In this document: positions 29,818 to 38,103 of the stretch, piece by piece
How positions within the stretch are numbered: the stretch's first letter is position 1
Layout of the letters: each line of letters opens with the position of its first letter
NCBI GenBank assembly: GCA_012730045.1
Contig: JAAYBR010000032.1
Location: forward strand, 1-61,212
From: Candidatus Hydrogenedentota bacterium
GTDB lineage: Bacteria; Hydrogenedentota; Hydrogenedentia; Hydrogenedentales; CAITNO01
Reading direction: 5' to 3'
Length of the DNA: 61,212 nucleotides
Made by a program: the position numbers and the translations under genes
The notes under the pieces: generated by a model
Databases searched by the model: none
What the model was told of the DNA's origin: nothing
What the model saw: only the letters and a program-made list of their open reading frames with translations

Positions 29818-31557
29818 ATGTCATTCACTGGATGGAAGAGGAAACTGCTCATCGCGGCGGGGGCGCTGGCCCTTGGGGTGTTCCTGTTCGCGTACTTCGT
29901 GGTCTTTCTCCCCGTGTGGGGCGTTCCCTTCAACGCCCAGCGCCACAGCACCGTGCCCCTGACGCCCGCGTGGGCGCTGGAGCCCTGGATCTGGGAGGAC
30001 GACCACAACACGGCCGCCTTCACCAACGAGCTGATTGACGGCTATCTCCAGCATGACTTCCCCGTGGGCGCCGTCCTCATTGACAGCCCGTGGTCCCTGC
30101 GCTACAACGACTTCGAGGTGGACACGGAGCGCTTTCCCGACCCGGGCGCCTTCTTCCAGTCCGTCAAGGACCGGGGCGTGCGCGTCGTGCTGTGGATGAC
30201 CTGCTTCGTGGACAGCGAGAGCAAGGACACGGCGGTCACGGATTCCCGCCCGTGGTATGAGGAGGCCCGGAACAAGGGCCACCTCGCGGACACGGGCGAG
30301 ATCAAATGGTGGAAGGGGCGGGGCGGCCTCATTGACTACACCAACCCCGAGGCCATGGCCTGGTGGCGCGGCATGCAGCAGCAGGTCTTCGACTGGGGTC
30401 TGGACGGCTGGAAGCTGGACGGCACGGCCACCTATTTCGGGACGTGGAGGGGAAAAATCCCCTTCCCCTACGCGAAGACCCGCGGCGGCCTCATGACCAT
30501 GCGCGGCTACATGGACCACTACTACCGCGACGAGTACACCCACGGCCTCACGCAGAACCCCGAGTTCGTCACCCTGGGCCGCGCGCTGGACAGCGTGCTC
30601 CCCAAGGCGCACCCCGAGGGATTCGCGCCCCTCGACGCCTCGCCGGCAAACTGGGTCGGCGACAACACGCACACCTGGGAATATGAGTCCCGCGGGCTGG
30701 AGCGCGCCCTCACCTGCATCCTCGGCAGCGCCAAGATCGGCTACAACATCGTCGGGTCCGACATCGCCGGGTACCACGGCGACGAGCCCATCCCCGCCAG
30801 CCTCTACATCCGCTGGGCCCAGTTCTCCACCTTCTGCGGCCTCTTCCTCAACGGCGGCCACGGCGAGCGCCGCATGTGGATGCGCTCCCCCCTGGAGCTG
30901 GAGGTCGTCCGCGAGTACTCCTGGCTGCACTCCGAGCTGGTCCCCTACATGTACAGCCACACCGTCGCCGCCCACCGCGGCGGCAAGCCCCTCATGCGCC
31001 CCCTCAAGAACGGAAAATACCATTACCTCTTCGGCGACGACCTCCTCGTCGCGCCCATCTACCGCGACTCCGAGACCTCCGAGGTCGTCCTGCCCGCCGG
31101 AAAATGGCGCTACTGGTTCAACGACGCCGAGGTCATCGAGGGTCCCAAGACGTTCACGCGCAATTTCCCCATGGACGAGTACCCCGTCTACGTGCGCGAC
31201 GGCGCCATCCTCCCCATGAACGTCCGCCGCGACTACACCGGCATCGGCGCGAAGGACTGGGAGGGGATGCTCACCCTCAACATCTACCCCGCCGCCGACA
31301 GCCGCTTCACGGTCCACCACACGGACAACCCCGGCGAGCTGACGGTCACGGTCAAGAAGGACCAGGGCGTCTCCGTCAAGCTGGAGGGCGTGGCGAAGCC
31401 CCACATCCTCCGCGTGCTCCTCGACGCCAAGCCGGCCGCCGTCTCCCGCGACGGCGCCGCCCTCGCCGAGGGGACCGACTGGACCTACGACGCCGAAAAG
31501 CGCCGCCTCGTGGTGAAGTGCCCCCTCACCGCCACGGGACAGTACCTCATCCGCTGA
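29818..31557 (+). CDS. Membrane-anchored GH31-family glycosidase
   Basis: The protein has 579 residues, shorter than most GH31 enzymes because the usual N-terminal beta-sandwich is nearly absent. A single hydrophobic segment (about residues 10-33) anchors it. The barrel begins at once (PWIWEDDHNT), with DGWKLDGTATYFG supplying the nucleophile Asp201, WVGDNTHTWE supplying the acid/base Asp282, and GSDIAGYHGDEP typical of the family. A C-terminal beta-sandwich follows (GKWRYWFNDAE, YPVYVRDGAILPM). Alpha-glucosidase, alpha-xylosidase or sulfoquinovosidase activities are all found in GH31; the substrate here is open. It starts 42 bp after the ArnT-like gene. Confidence 0.88.
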   Translation: MSFTGWKRKLLIAAGALALGVFLFAYFVVFLPVWGVPFNAQRHSTVPLTPAWALEPWIWEDDHNTAAFTNELIDGYLQHDFPVGAVLIDSPWSLRYNDFEVDTERFPDPGAFFQSVKDRGVRVVLWMTCFVDSESKDTAVTDSRPWYEEARNKGHLADTGEIKWWKGRGGLIDYTNPEAMAWWRGMQQQVFDWGLDGWKLDGTATYFGTWRGKIPFPYAKTRGGLMTMRGYMDHYYRDEYTHGLTQNPEFVTLGRALDSVLPKAHPEGFAPLDASPANWVGDNTHTWEYESRGLERALTCILGSAKIGYNIVGSDIAGYHGDEPIPASLYIRWAQFSTFCGLFLNGGHGERRMWMRSPLELEVVREYSWLHSELVPYMYSHTVAAHRGGKPLMRPLKNGKYHYLFGDDLLVAPIYRDSETSEVVLPAGKWRYWFNDAEVIEGPKTFTRNFPMDEYPVYVRDGAILPMNVRRDYTGIGAKDWEGMLTLNIYPAADSRFTVHHTDNPGELTVTVKKDQGVSVKLEGVAKPHILRVLLDAKPAAVSRDGAALAEGTDWTYDAEKRRLVVKCPLTATGQYLIR

Positions 31558-31579
31558 GGGAAGCCCCCGCTCTGACCGG

Positions 31580-31620
31580 GGTCCATACGGTCCATGCCGT
31601 CCATACCGTCCATGTCGTCC
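31580..31620. repeat. GTCCATACC nonamer array, single orientation
   Basis: Four to five 9-bp units of the form GTCCATACG, GTCCATGCC, GTCCATACC, GTCCATGTC run in tandem just after the GH31 stop. The facing arm seen at 47.4 and 58.4 kb is missing here. A possible -10 box TAAAAT at 31634-31639 for the next gene lies just beyond. Confidence 0.8.
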
Positions 31621-31702
31621 CCCGGAGACATGCTAAAATGCGTTGTTCACGGGGACGGGGCGGTTTCCCGCCTCCGCGCCCCCGGGAAGGAATGCTCCGC
31701 AC

Positions 31703-33079
31703 ATGCCGTTTCGCGTAATTGTGACAGAAGACGACCTGGTCCAGCGGGAGGTGATCGCCGACATCCTGACGGTGGCGGGCTTCTCCGTGCGCCCGTGCGC
31801 GGAGGCGCGGGAAGCCCTGGCCGCGCTGGAGGAGGACGACTTTGACATCCTCCTGACGGACATGCGGATGCCGGGCATGGACGGGCTGGAGCTGATGCGG
31901 GCCGCGCGCCGGATCCGGCCGGAGCTGGCGGTGGTGATCATGACGGCGCATGCCACGGTGAAGACGGCGGTCACGGCGCTGAAGGAGGGGGCCGCCGACT
32001 ACCTGGAAAAGCCCTTTGACAAGGACGAGCTGCTGCTGGTGATGACGCGCACGGGCGACCGGGCCGAGCTCCAGCGGCAGAACCTGCGCCTGCGCGAGCT
32101 GGTCACCGAGTCGGTGTCCCTGGGCAACATCATCGGCCAGAGCGACGCCATGCGCCAGGTCTTCGAGCGCACCCGCCGCGCCGTCAGCGTCAACAGCACG
32201 GTCCTCATCCTCGGCGAGTCGGGCACGGGCAAGGAGCTCATCGCGCGGCACATCCACTTCTCCGGCCCCCGGCGGAACAAGCCGTTCATCGTGGTCAACT
32301 GCGCCGCCATCCCCGACACCCTTGTGGAGTCGGAGCTGTTCGGCCACGAGAAGGGCGCCTTCACGGGCGCCGAGGTCAGCCGCCCCGGCAAGTTCGAGCT
32401 GGCCAACGGCGGCACCCTCTTCCTCGATGAGATCGGCGACATGCGCCTCGAGAGCCAGGCCAAGCTGCTCCGCGTCCTCCAGGACGGCGTCATCGAGCGC
32501 GTCGGCGCGTCCAAGCCCCGCCAGGTGGACGTGCGCGTCATCGTCGCCACCAACCGCAACCTGCGCCAGCGGGTCGAGGAGGGCGCCTTCCGCACGGACC
32601 TCTACTACCGCCTCGAGGTCCTCTCCATCGAGCTGCCCCCCCTGCGCGACCGCACCCAGGACCTCCCCCTGCTGGTGGCCCACTTCCGCGAAAAACTCGG
32701 GAAGAAACTGGGGATTGCCCCCCCCGTGGTCGTCCCCGACGTCCTGGACGCCTTCCGCCGCTACCGCTGGCCCGGCAACGTCCGCGAGCTGGAGCACACC
32801 CTGGAGCAGGCCTTCATCCTCTCCAGCGCGCCGCGCCTCACGGCGGACGACCTCCCCGAGAAACTCCGGACCCCCTCCCCCCAGACCGGCGGATTCCTCC
32901 TGCCCCCCGGCGGCCTCGTCATGGAGGACCTCGAGGAGGACCTCATCCGCCAGGCCCTCGACCGCGCCGGCGGCCGCATCAAGGAGGCCGCCGAACTCCT
33001 CGGCCTCACCTACAAAACCCTCCAGTACCGCCTCAAAAAGCACGACATAGACCGCACCGCCCCCGCCGCCGACGAGTGA
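31703..33079 (+). CDS. NtrC-family sigma-54 response regulator
   Basis: The protein has 458 residues. The receiver domain (1 to about 120) has VTEDD, the phosphoacceptor Asp53 in LLTDMRMPGMDG and KPFDKDEL. The AAA+ domain has Walker A GESGTGKE (171-178), the sigma-54 contact motif GAFTGA (218-223) and Walker B GGTLFLDEIGDM. A Fis-type helix-turn-helix (RIKEAAELLGLTYKTLQYRL) ends the protein. On phosphorylation it would drive promoters read by RpoN. No kinase is adjacent; the sensor at 6.5 kb is of a compatible class. I saw no convincing -24/-12 element in the window. The ATG at 31703 has GGAAGGA upstream. Confidence 0.95.
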   Translation: MPFRVIVTEDDLVQREVIADILTVAGFSVRPCAEAREALAALEEDDFDILLTDMRMPGMDGLELMRAARRIRPELAVVIMTAHATVKTAVTALKEGAADYLEKPFDKDELLLVMTRTGDRAELQRQNLRLRELVTESVSLGNIIGQSDAMRQVFERTRRAVSVNSTVLILGESGTGKELIARHIHFSGPRRNKPFIVVNCAAIPDTLVESELFGHEKGAFTGAEVSRPGKFELANGGTLFLDEIGDMRLESQAKLLRVLQDGVIERVGASKPRQVDVRVIVATNRNLRQRVEEGAFRTDLYYRLEVLSIELPPLRDRTQDLPLLVAHFREKLGKKLGIAPPVVVPDVLDAFRRYRWPGNVRELEHTLEQAFILSSAPRLTADDLPEKLRTPSPQTGGFLLPPGGLVMEDLEEDLIRQALDRAGGRIKEAAELLGLTYKTLQYRLKKHDIDRTAPAADE

Positions 33080-33109
33080 CCCCCGCCGGAAGGCGGCCGC
33101 CATCGGGGT

Positions 33110-33137
33110 TTGAGGGGGAAGCCCGTTTCTGTACAAT
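33110..33137 (+). promoter_or_regulatory. Sigma-70-type promoter for the beta-propeller gene
   Basis: TTGAGG (33110-33115) and TACAAT (33132-33137) are 16 bp apart. Transcription would begin about 100 nt before the start at 33244. Confidence 0.5.
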
Positions 33138-33243
33138 GGGGAAGGACACGTGCCCGCACGACCCGGAATTCGGCGCGGAGAGAATGCTCCGGAACGGCCG
33201 CGAACCGCGGCCGGATGCGGCGCGCACACAGGGAGTGCCGAAA

Positions 33244-34758
33244 ATGAAGCATGCCGCCGCAATGATGATCATCGCGCTGGCCGTCCCCGGGGCGTTCGCC
33301 CCCGTCCGGGCGGCAGCCCAGGACAACGCGGCCCCCGTGGACATCGGGTCTCGAAGGGAGCTGTTCTGGGATGACGCCCTTCTTGACACCGCCCGGACAA
33401 CCGCGGTCCTGACACTGCATCATCCCCGGCCGGCGGAGGTGGTCATGGTCTCCGACGAGCCCTGGGAGGGCGACGGCGGCGGGTACTACAACCTCCTCAA
33501 CGACGACGGCCTCCACCGCATGTACTACCTCGCCGGACAGCAGCTGAACGAGGACGGCACGCGCCTGAGCAGCCAGCCCATGGTCGTCTGCTACGCCGAA
33601 AGCCGCGACGGCAGGACCTGGGTCAAGCCCCGGCTGGGAATCTGCGACTTTCGCGGGATGCGGGAGAACAACATCCTGCTCGACGGCGCCACCGCCCTCT
33701 TCGACAACTTCTCGGTGTTCAAGGACGCCAACCCCGCCTGCCCGCCGGAGGAGCGGTACAAGGGCGTGGGCGTGGACGGCAACGACCATTTCCTCTGGTG
33801 CTTCACCAGCGCCGACGGAATCCACTTCGCCAAGGCGTGGCGCATGACGGACAAGGGAAAGTTTGACACGCTCAACATCGCCTTCTGGGACCGCCACGCC
33901 GGGCAGTACCGGTGCTACATCCGCGACTTCCACAATGTCCCCGGCGGCGACCTGAACGCGGGCATCCGCGATGTGCGCTGGATGGTGTCCCGGGATTTCC
34001 GGGAGTGGTCCGACCCCGTGCCGCTCGACTTCCGGGGCGCCGACGACTACCCCCTGTACACCAACGCCGTCCAGCCCTACTACCGCGCCGACCATGTCTT
34101 CGTCGGGTTCCCCTCCCGCTATGTGGAGCGGGGGGAGTGGACGGGAAACTACGACCAGCTGCCCGGCGTTGAACGCCGCCGGGCTCGCATGCAGGGGCAC
34201 CCGCGCTTCGGGCTGGCCGTCACCGACTGCGTGTTCATGTCCTCCCGCGACGGCGCGTCCTGGAAACGATGGGACGAGGCCTTCATGACCCCCGGTCCGG
34301 AGGGGGAGTTCAACTGGGTCTACGGCGACTGTTACCCGGCGGTCGGCATGATCGAAACCGCAAACGACCGGCCGGGACTCCCCAACGAGATCTCCATGTA
34401 CGACCCCGAGGGGCACTGGTCCATGCGCCACCACCAGCTGCGCCGCCACACCCTGCGCGTGGACGGGTTTGTCTCCCTCCGCGCCCCCTACACACCCGCC
34501 ACCGCCGTCACCAAGCCCTTCCTCTTCGCGGGAAAGGCCCTGTCCGTCAACTTCGCCACCTCGGCCCTGGGCTATGTCCGGATCAAACTCGTGGGCGCGG
34601 ACCGGACGCTTGAGTCCGTCGAGCTCTTCGGCGACGCCCTGGACCGGAACGTCCCCTTCCCCGACGGGGACCTTGCCGCCCTCGCCGGCACGCCGGTCGT
34701 CATGGAAATCACCCTGCGCGACGCCGACCTCTATTCGTTCAAGTTCAACGGGGAATGA
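33244..34758 (+). CDS. Exported beta-propeller protein, GH32/GH43-like, unknown substrate
   Basis: The protein has 504 residues. The ATG at 33244 has GGGAG about 8 nt upstream and begins a signal peptide ending near VRAAAQ. After it, DIGSRRELFWDDALLD is an opening typical of exported planctomycete-type proteins with a five-bladed propeller. Repeated Trp/Asp blades follow (FLWCFTSADGIHFAKAWR, RWMVSRDFREWSDPV, FMSSRDGASWKRWDEAF), resembling GH32/GH43/GH117-type folds, and a C-terminal beta-sandwich (LSVNFATSALGYVRIKL). Catalytic acids cannot be named with confidence. It converges on the methyltransferase gene across a repeat-filled gap. Confidence 0.7.
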   Translation: MKHAAAMMIIALAVPGAFAPVRAAAQDNAAPVDIGSRRELFWDDALLDTARTTAVLTLHHPRPAEVVMVSDEPWEGDGGGYYNLLNDDGLHRMYYLAGQQLNEDGTRLSSQPMVVCYAESRDGRTWVKPRLGICDFRGMRENNILLDGATALFDNFSVFKDANPACPPEERYKGVGVDGNDHFLWCFTSADGIHFAKAWRMTDKGKFDTLNIAFWDRHAGQYRCYIRDFHNVPGGDLNAGIRDVRWMVSRDFREWSDPVPLDFRGADDYPLYTNAVQPYYRADHVFVGFPSRYVERGEWTGNYDQLPGVERRRARMQGHPRFGLAVTDCVFMSSRDGASWKRWDEAFMTPGPEGEFNWVYGDCYPAVGMIETANDRPGLPNEISMYDPEGHWSMRHHQLRRHTLRVDGFVSLRAPYTPATAVTKPFLFAGKALSVNFATSALGYVRIKLVGADRTLESVELFGDALDRNVPFPDGDLAALAGTPVVMEITLRDADLYSFKFNGE

Positions 34759-34770
34759 CCGGGGCGGATC

Positions 34771-34938
34771 ACCGGACAAGCGACGGCCCATGTGCTCGCT
34801 CCGGGGCGCGGCAAGCGGCGCCCCTACGGGCGGGGATTCCCGCGTCATTGCGTGGGCTCGGGTCCGCGCATGTAGGGGCGCCGCTTGCCGCGCCCTCTTC
34901 CCGGGGGGGCGCCGCTTGCCGCGCCCTCTTCCCGGGGG
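34771..34938. repeat. Dispersed GC-rich element with 24-bp inverted arms (copy 1)
   Basis: Arms 34804-34827 and 34872-34895 are perfect 24-bp inverted repeats (GGGCGCGGCAAGCGGCGCCC core). The left flank from 34771 (ACCGGACAAGCGACGGCCCA) recurs at 45423 and, inverted, at 50441-50498. The right arm is partly duplicated at a 31-bp period (34875 and 34906). It separates two convergent genes. Confidence 0.88.
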
Positions 34939-34952
34939 GCGGTGGTTCCCCG

Positions 34953-35951
34953 CTAGGCGCGGGGTTTTTCGGCGATCCAGAGGCGGGACTGGGCGGTGAG
35001 GGGGATCATGCGCCCGGGGAGGAATCCGGCGGCGTCGGTCCACGCCGCGGCTTCGGACACGGCGTAGGTGCCGCCGGCGGGGGTGTTGACGAGCATGATG
35101 AGGGCGAAGGTGAGGCTGTAGGGCGGGCCGGTGCGGCCGTCGTCCGTGAGGAAGTCCTTGATGACGAGCATGCCGCCGGGTTCCAGGCTCTGGAAGGCCC
35201 TGGCGACGAGGACGCGGTTCTCGTCGGCGCTGAAGCTGTGGATGATGTTCGACATGAAGACGAGGTCGTAGGGGCCGCCCAGGGGGTCGGCGAGGCAGTC
35301 CCCGGCAAGGAACCCGAACCGGTCCGCGAGTCCGGCGTCCGCCACCTGCCCCCGCGCGATATCGATGACCGCGGGGCGGTCGAAGAGCGTGGCGCGGAGC
35401 GCGGGGTGTTCCCGGAGGAAGGCGATGGAGTAGGTGGCGGGGCCGCCCGCGAGGTCGAGCATGCGGCGGCGGCCGGAGAGGTCCACCGCGCCGAGCACGC
35501 TTTGGGCGCTGAACCGCGCGATGTTGTCCATGCCGAGGATGAAGTTGCGCAGGGCGGGGCCGGAGCGCTCGCGCTCGTTGGCCGGGGGGGCGCAGGTGCC
35601 GGTGCGCACACACTCCGCGAGGCCGCCCCAGGCGTCCCAGTTTGCGGCGGCATGGCGGATGATGTCGCCCTGCCAGGCGGGCGCGCCCCTCACAAGGCAG
35701 GCCTCGGCCATGGGGGTGTTTCCGTAGCGGCCGTCCCCCTTCCAGAGGAGTTCCATGGCGACCAGCGCGTCGAGGAGCATGCGGACGCCGCGCAGGCTGC
35801 ACCCGGTCTTTTCGGCGACATGCTCCGCCGGGGCGGCGGGGATGAGGTGCGAGAACACGTCCAGTTCGACGGCGGTGAACAGGGTCTGGGACTTCCGGTA
35901 GGCGTTGGCAATGCCGCTGAGGGCCGTGCTGTACTCCTGGAGCGGGTCCAT
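34953..35951 (-). CDS. SAM-dependent O-methyltransferase (family 2 type)
   Basis: The protein has 332 residues. An N-terminal winged-helix dimerisation domain (about 15-100, with AVELDVFSHL and HVAEKTGCSLRGVRMLLDAL) is followed by a class I methyltransferase fold. Motif I is MLDLAGGPATYS and later strands include YDLVFMSNIIHSF and LEPGGMLVIKDF. It belongs to the group of hydroxyneurosporene, caffeate and polyketide O-methyltransferases. The substrate is unknown. It starts 5 bp after the tatB stop, so it is the last gene of the tatC-tatB operon; the functional link is unclear. Confidence 0.88.
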   Translation of the reverse strand: MDPLQEYSTALSGIANAYRKSQTLFTAVELDVFSHLIPAAPAEHVAEKTGCSLRGVRMLLDALVAMELLWKGDGRYGNTPMAEACLVRGAPAWQGDIIRHAAANWDAWGGLAECVRTGTCAPPANERERSGPALRNFILGMDNIARFSAQSVLGAVDLSGRRRMLDLAGGPATYSIAFLREHPALRATLFDRPAVIDIARGQVADAGLADRFGFLAGDCLADPLGGPYDLVFMSNIIHSFSADENRVLVARAFQSLEPGGMLVIKDFLTDDGRTGPPYSLTFALIMLVNTPAGGTYAVSEAAAWTDAAGFLPGRMIPLTAQSRLWIAEKPRA

Positions 35952-35956
35952 GGCGG

Positions 35957-36382
35957 TCAGTCCATTCTCTCCGGGGGGGTGACGTCAAACTCGGAGGGGG
36001 TGGCCTCCGCCTCCGGCGCGTCCCCGTCCGTCTCCGCAGAGTCGGGCGGCCTGGCGTAGGGGTCGGCGTCGGAGGTGCTGTCCGCCGCCGTGTCCGCCGC
36101 CGCCGCGCCCTCCGCCGTGACCTCGGGCTTTTTCTCATCGCCCCCCATGAGCGTGTCAATGAGCTTTTCCGGGTCCGTGCGGTTGAGCTTGTCCAGCTCG
36201 CGGCGGAGGGGGTTGATCTCGCGGGCGACGTCCGTCTTCACCTCGTCCATGTACCCGCGGACGTCCTTGAAGGCGCGGAGGAACATCTTGGCGTACTGGG
36301 GGAACTTCTCCGGGCCGAGCACCACGAGGGCGATCACGGCCAGGAAGATCATCTCGCCCATGCCTATGCCCATGTCAAACAT
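35957..36382 (-). CDS. tatB: Sec-independent translocase TatB-like subunit
   Basis: The protein has 141 residues. A short periplasmic N-terminus with MFDMGIGMGE, one membrane helix (about 10-22, IFLAVIALVVL), the hinge GPEKFP and a long amphipathic helix (AKMFLRAFKDVRGYMDEV) define a TatA/B protein. The acidic residue before the helix and the longer helical region favour TatB over TatA. The last 60 residues are disordered, rich in Ala, Asp and Glu. With TatC it recognises twin-arginine signal peptides. It lies 14 bp after tatC. No separate TatA gene is in the window. Confidence 0.88.
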   Translation of the reverse strand: MFDMGIGMGEMIFLAVIALVVLGPEKFPQYAKMFLRAFKDVRGYMDEVKTDVAREINPLRRELDKLNRTDPEKLIDTLMGGDEKKPEVTAEGAAAADTAADSTSDADPYARPPDSAETDGDAPEAEATPSEFDVTPPERMD

Positions 36383-36396
36383 GGAATGACAACTCC

Positions 36397-37248
36397 TCAG
36401 GGGGTTTCGGCCGCGGCGGCCTCTTCATTCTTCTTCTTCCTGCGGAGGACGAGGTAGGACATCCAGATGCTGGCCTCGTAGAGGATCACCAGCGGCAGGA
36501 GCATGATGCTCATGGAGAACACGTCCGGCGGCGTCAGGATGGCCGCGGCGACCGCCATGATGACGATGGCGAACTTGCGGTACTCGCGCAGGGACTGCGG
36601 GGTGAGCAGGCCCATGTAGACCAGCACCAGCACGACCATGGGAAACTGGAACGCGATGGCGAAACCGGCCAGCAGCTTCACGATGATGCTCAGCGTCTCG
36701 GTGACGCGCAGCTGGATCTGCACCCACTCGGGGGTCCATTCCAGCAGGTAGGGGAGGACCAGGGGGAACACGCCGAAATAGGCGACCCCCACGCCGACAA
36801 TGGCGAGGGCGCTGCACCCGCCCGCCAGAATCTGGACCACGCGGCGCTCGTGCGGGAGAAGCCCGGGGAAGACAAAGGCCATGATCTGGTAGAGGATGAA
36901 GGGCAGGGCGAGGAGAAAGCCGCCGTAGCCCGCGATCTTGAACTGGACCACCACAAACTCAATGGGGTTCAGAACGGTCCACTCCATGCTGCGCTTGGGC
37001 TTCTGGTCCGGGGCGGCCGGAGGAGCCGCCGCCGGATCCGTCCCGGCCGCGGGGACGGCCGCCGGAGCGGAGATCATGCCGCGCTCGCCCAGCGGGGCCA
37101 GGGGCCGGGCCAGCTGCTTGAGGATGACGTCTGACAGGGCGTAGCAGAGCAGCACCGCCACAAACAGCGCCATGATGGAGCGGATGATGCGCGTCCGGAG
37201 CTCGCCCAGATGCTCGGTGAACGTCATTCTCTTGTCGTCGTTTTCCAT
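36397..37248 (-). CDS. tatC: Sec-independent translocase TatC
   Basis: The protein has 283 residues. The ATG at 37248 (MENDDKRMTFTEHLGELR) is chosen because it gives the conserved HLGELRTR cytoplasmic N-terminus and has AAGGA upstream. Six membrane helices are visible. Conserved family segments include NPIEFVVVQFKI, ALPFILYQIMAFVFPGLLPHERR and FQFPMVVLVLVYMGLL. The first periplasmic loop carries an extra 30-40 residue Ala/Pro-rich segment (SAPAAVPAAGTDPAAAPPAA) not usual in TatC. The C-terminus is a short Lys/Glu/Ala tail. It receives folded Tat substrates at the inner membrane. Confidence 0.95.
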   Translation of the reverse strand: MENDDKRMTFTEHLGELRTRIIRSIMALFVAVLLCYALSDVILKQLARPLAPLGERGMISAPAAVPAAGTDPAAAPPAAPDQKPKRSMEWTVLNPIEFVVVQFKIAGYGGFLLALPFILYQIMAFVFPGLLPHERRVVQILAGGCSALAIVGVGVAYFGVFPLVLPYLLEWTPEWVQIQLRVTETLSIIVKLLAGFAIAFQFPMVVLVLVYMGLLTPQSLREYRKFAIVIMAVAAAILTPPDVFSMSIMLLPLVILYEASIWMSYLVLRRKKKNEEAAAAETP

Positions 37249-37353
37249 CCGCGGGGGGTTCCTTGGGGCCATGAACCCCCTATTATGGCACACCGCGCGG
37301 TGCCGGGGCGATTCACCGGCGGGAACGGCGGCCGCAGGGTGGCGGGTCCCGCC

Positions 37354-38043
37354 TCAGACGGTGACCCACGCGCCGGGGACGCACTTGTCGCCGAGACGGA
37401 TTCCGAGGTCGGAGCCCTTGACGCTGTCGAAGTCGGCGCCCGCGGCGGGCAGCTGGAAGACCTCGCCGGGCTTGGCGCGGCGCAGCCGCTCGAGGGCGTA
37501 GATGCCCTCGACGGCGGACACCGTGACGCCGGTATCGGCGTTGAGGCGGGCGATCTCGTTGTAGAGGGCCTTGCGGTCCTTGTTCTCCTCGGCGAGGAGC
37601 TTCTGGGCCTCGTTGCGCTTCTCGTTGTCGCCGAGGGCGTCGCACTCGCGCAGCTCGAGGTAGCCGCGGTTGTTCTCGCCGAAGCAGCCGGGGGCCTTGA
37701 AGGCCTCGACGCGCGGGTTGCGGTCGCGCATGCGCACGGCGATTTCCTTGACGAGGGGGGAGGTGGTGACCTTCAGGGTGTCGGCGTGGACGACGCCCAT
37801 GGGGCTGAAGAACTGCAGGACGGCGCGGGCGCGCGACTGCGGCCCGGCGGCGGGCTCGGCCTCGAGGCCGGGCAGGGCGTCCGTCTTGCCCTCGACGAAG
37901 TCCAGCACGTTCTCCGCCTGGGCGGCGATGTGGCGGATGTCGAGGGTGATGTGGGCGTCTATGCGGTGCTCGGTGCGGATGACGCACCCGACGGTGACAA
38001 GAAACAGGGCAACAGCCGCCGCGAGTCCGATTTTCATCCGCAT
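37354..38043 (-). CDS. YnbE-YdbL fusion lipoprotein (DUF1318)
   Basis: The protein has 229 residues. Residues 1-20 form an export signal ending in TVGC, a slightly non-canonical lipobox with Cys20. Residues 20-52 (TEHRIDAHITLDIRHIAAQ) resemble the small lipoprotein YnbE. After a linker, residues about 118-200 match YdbL/DUF1318: FGENNRGYLELRE, then a helix with DRKALYNEIARLNAD, and ARAKPGEY-like RRAKPGEVFQLP. In E. coli YnbE multimerises onto the YdbH tip to complete an inter-membrane lipid bridge, and YdbL modulates YnbE. Here both appear in one chain, directly downstream of the YdbH-like gene in the same order. GAGGA about 8 nt upstream supports the start. Confidence 0.75.
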   Translation of the reverse strand: MRMKIGLAAAVALFLVTVGCVIRTEHRIDAHITLDIRHIAAQAENVLDFVEGKTDALPGLEAEPAAGPQSRARAVLQFFSPMGVVHADTLKVTTSPLVKEIAVRMRDRNPRVEAFKAPGCFGENNRGYLELRECDALGDNEKRNEAQKLLAEENKDRKALYNEIARLNADTGVTVSAVEGIYALERLRRAKPGEVFQLPAAGADFDSVKGSDLGIRLGDKCVPGAWVTV

Positions 38044-38103
38044 GATCCGCTCTCCTCAGTAGTTTGCCGCCGGTGGCGGCCGTCCGGTGTCCTCGCTGCC
38101 ATT

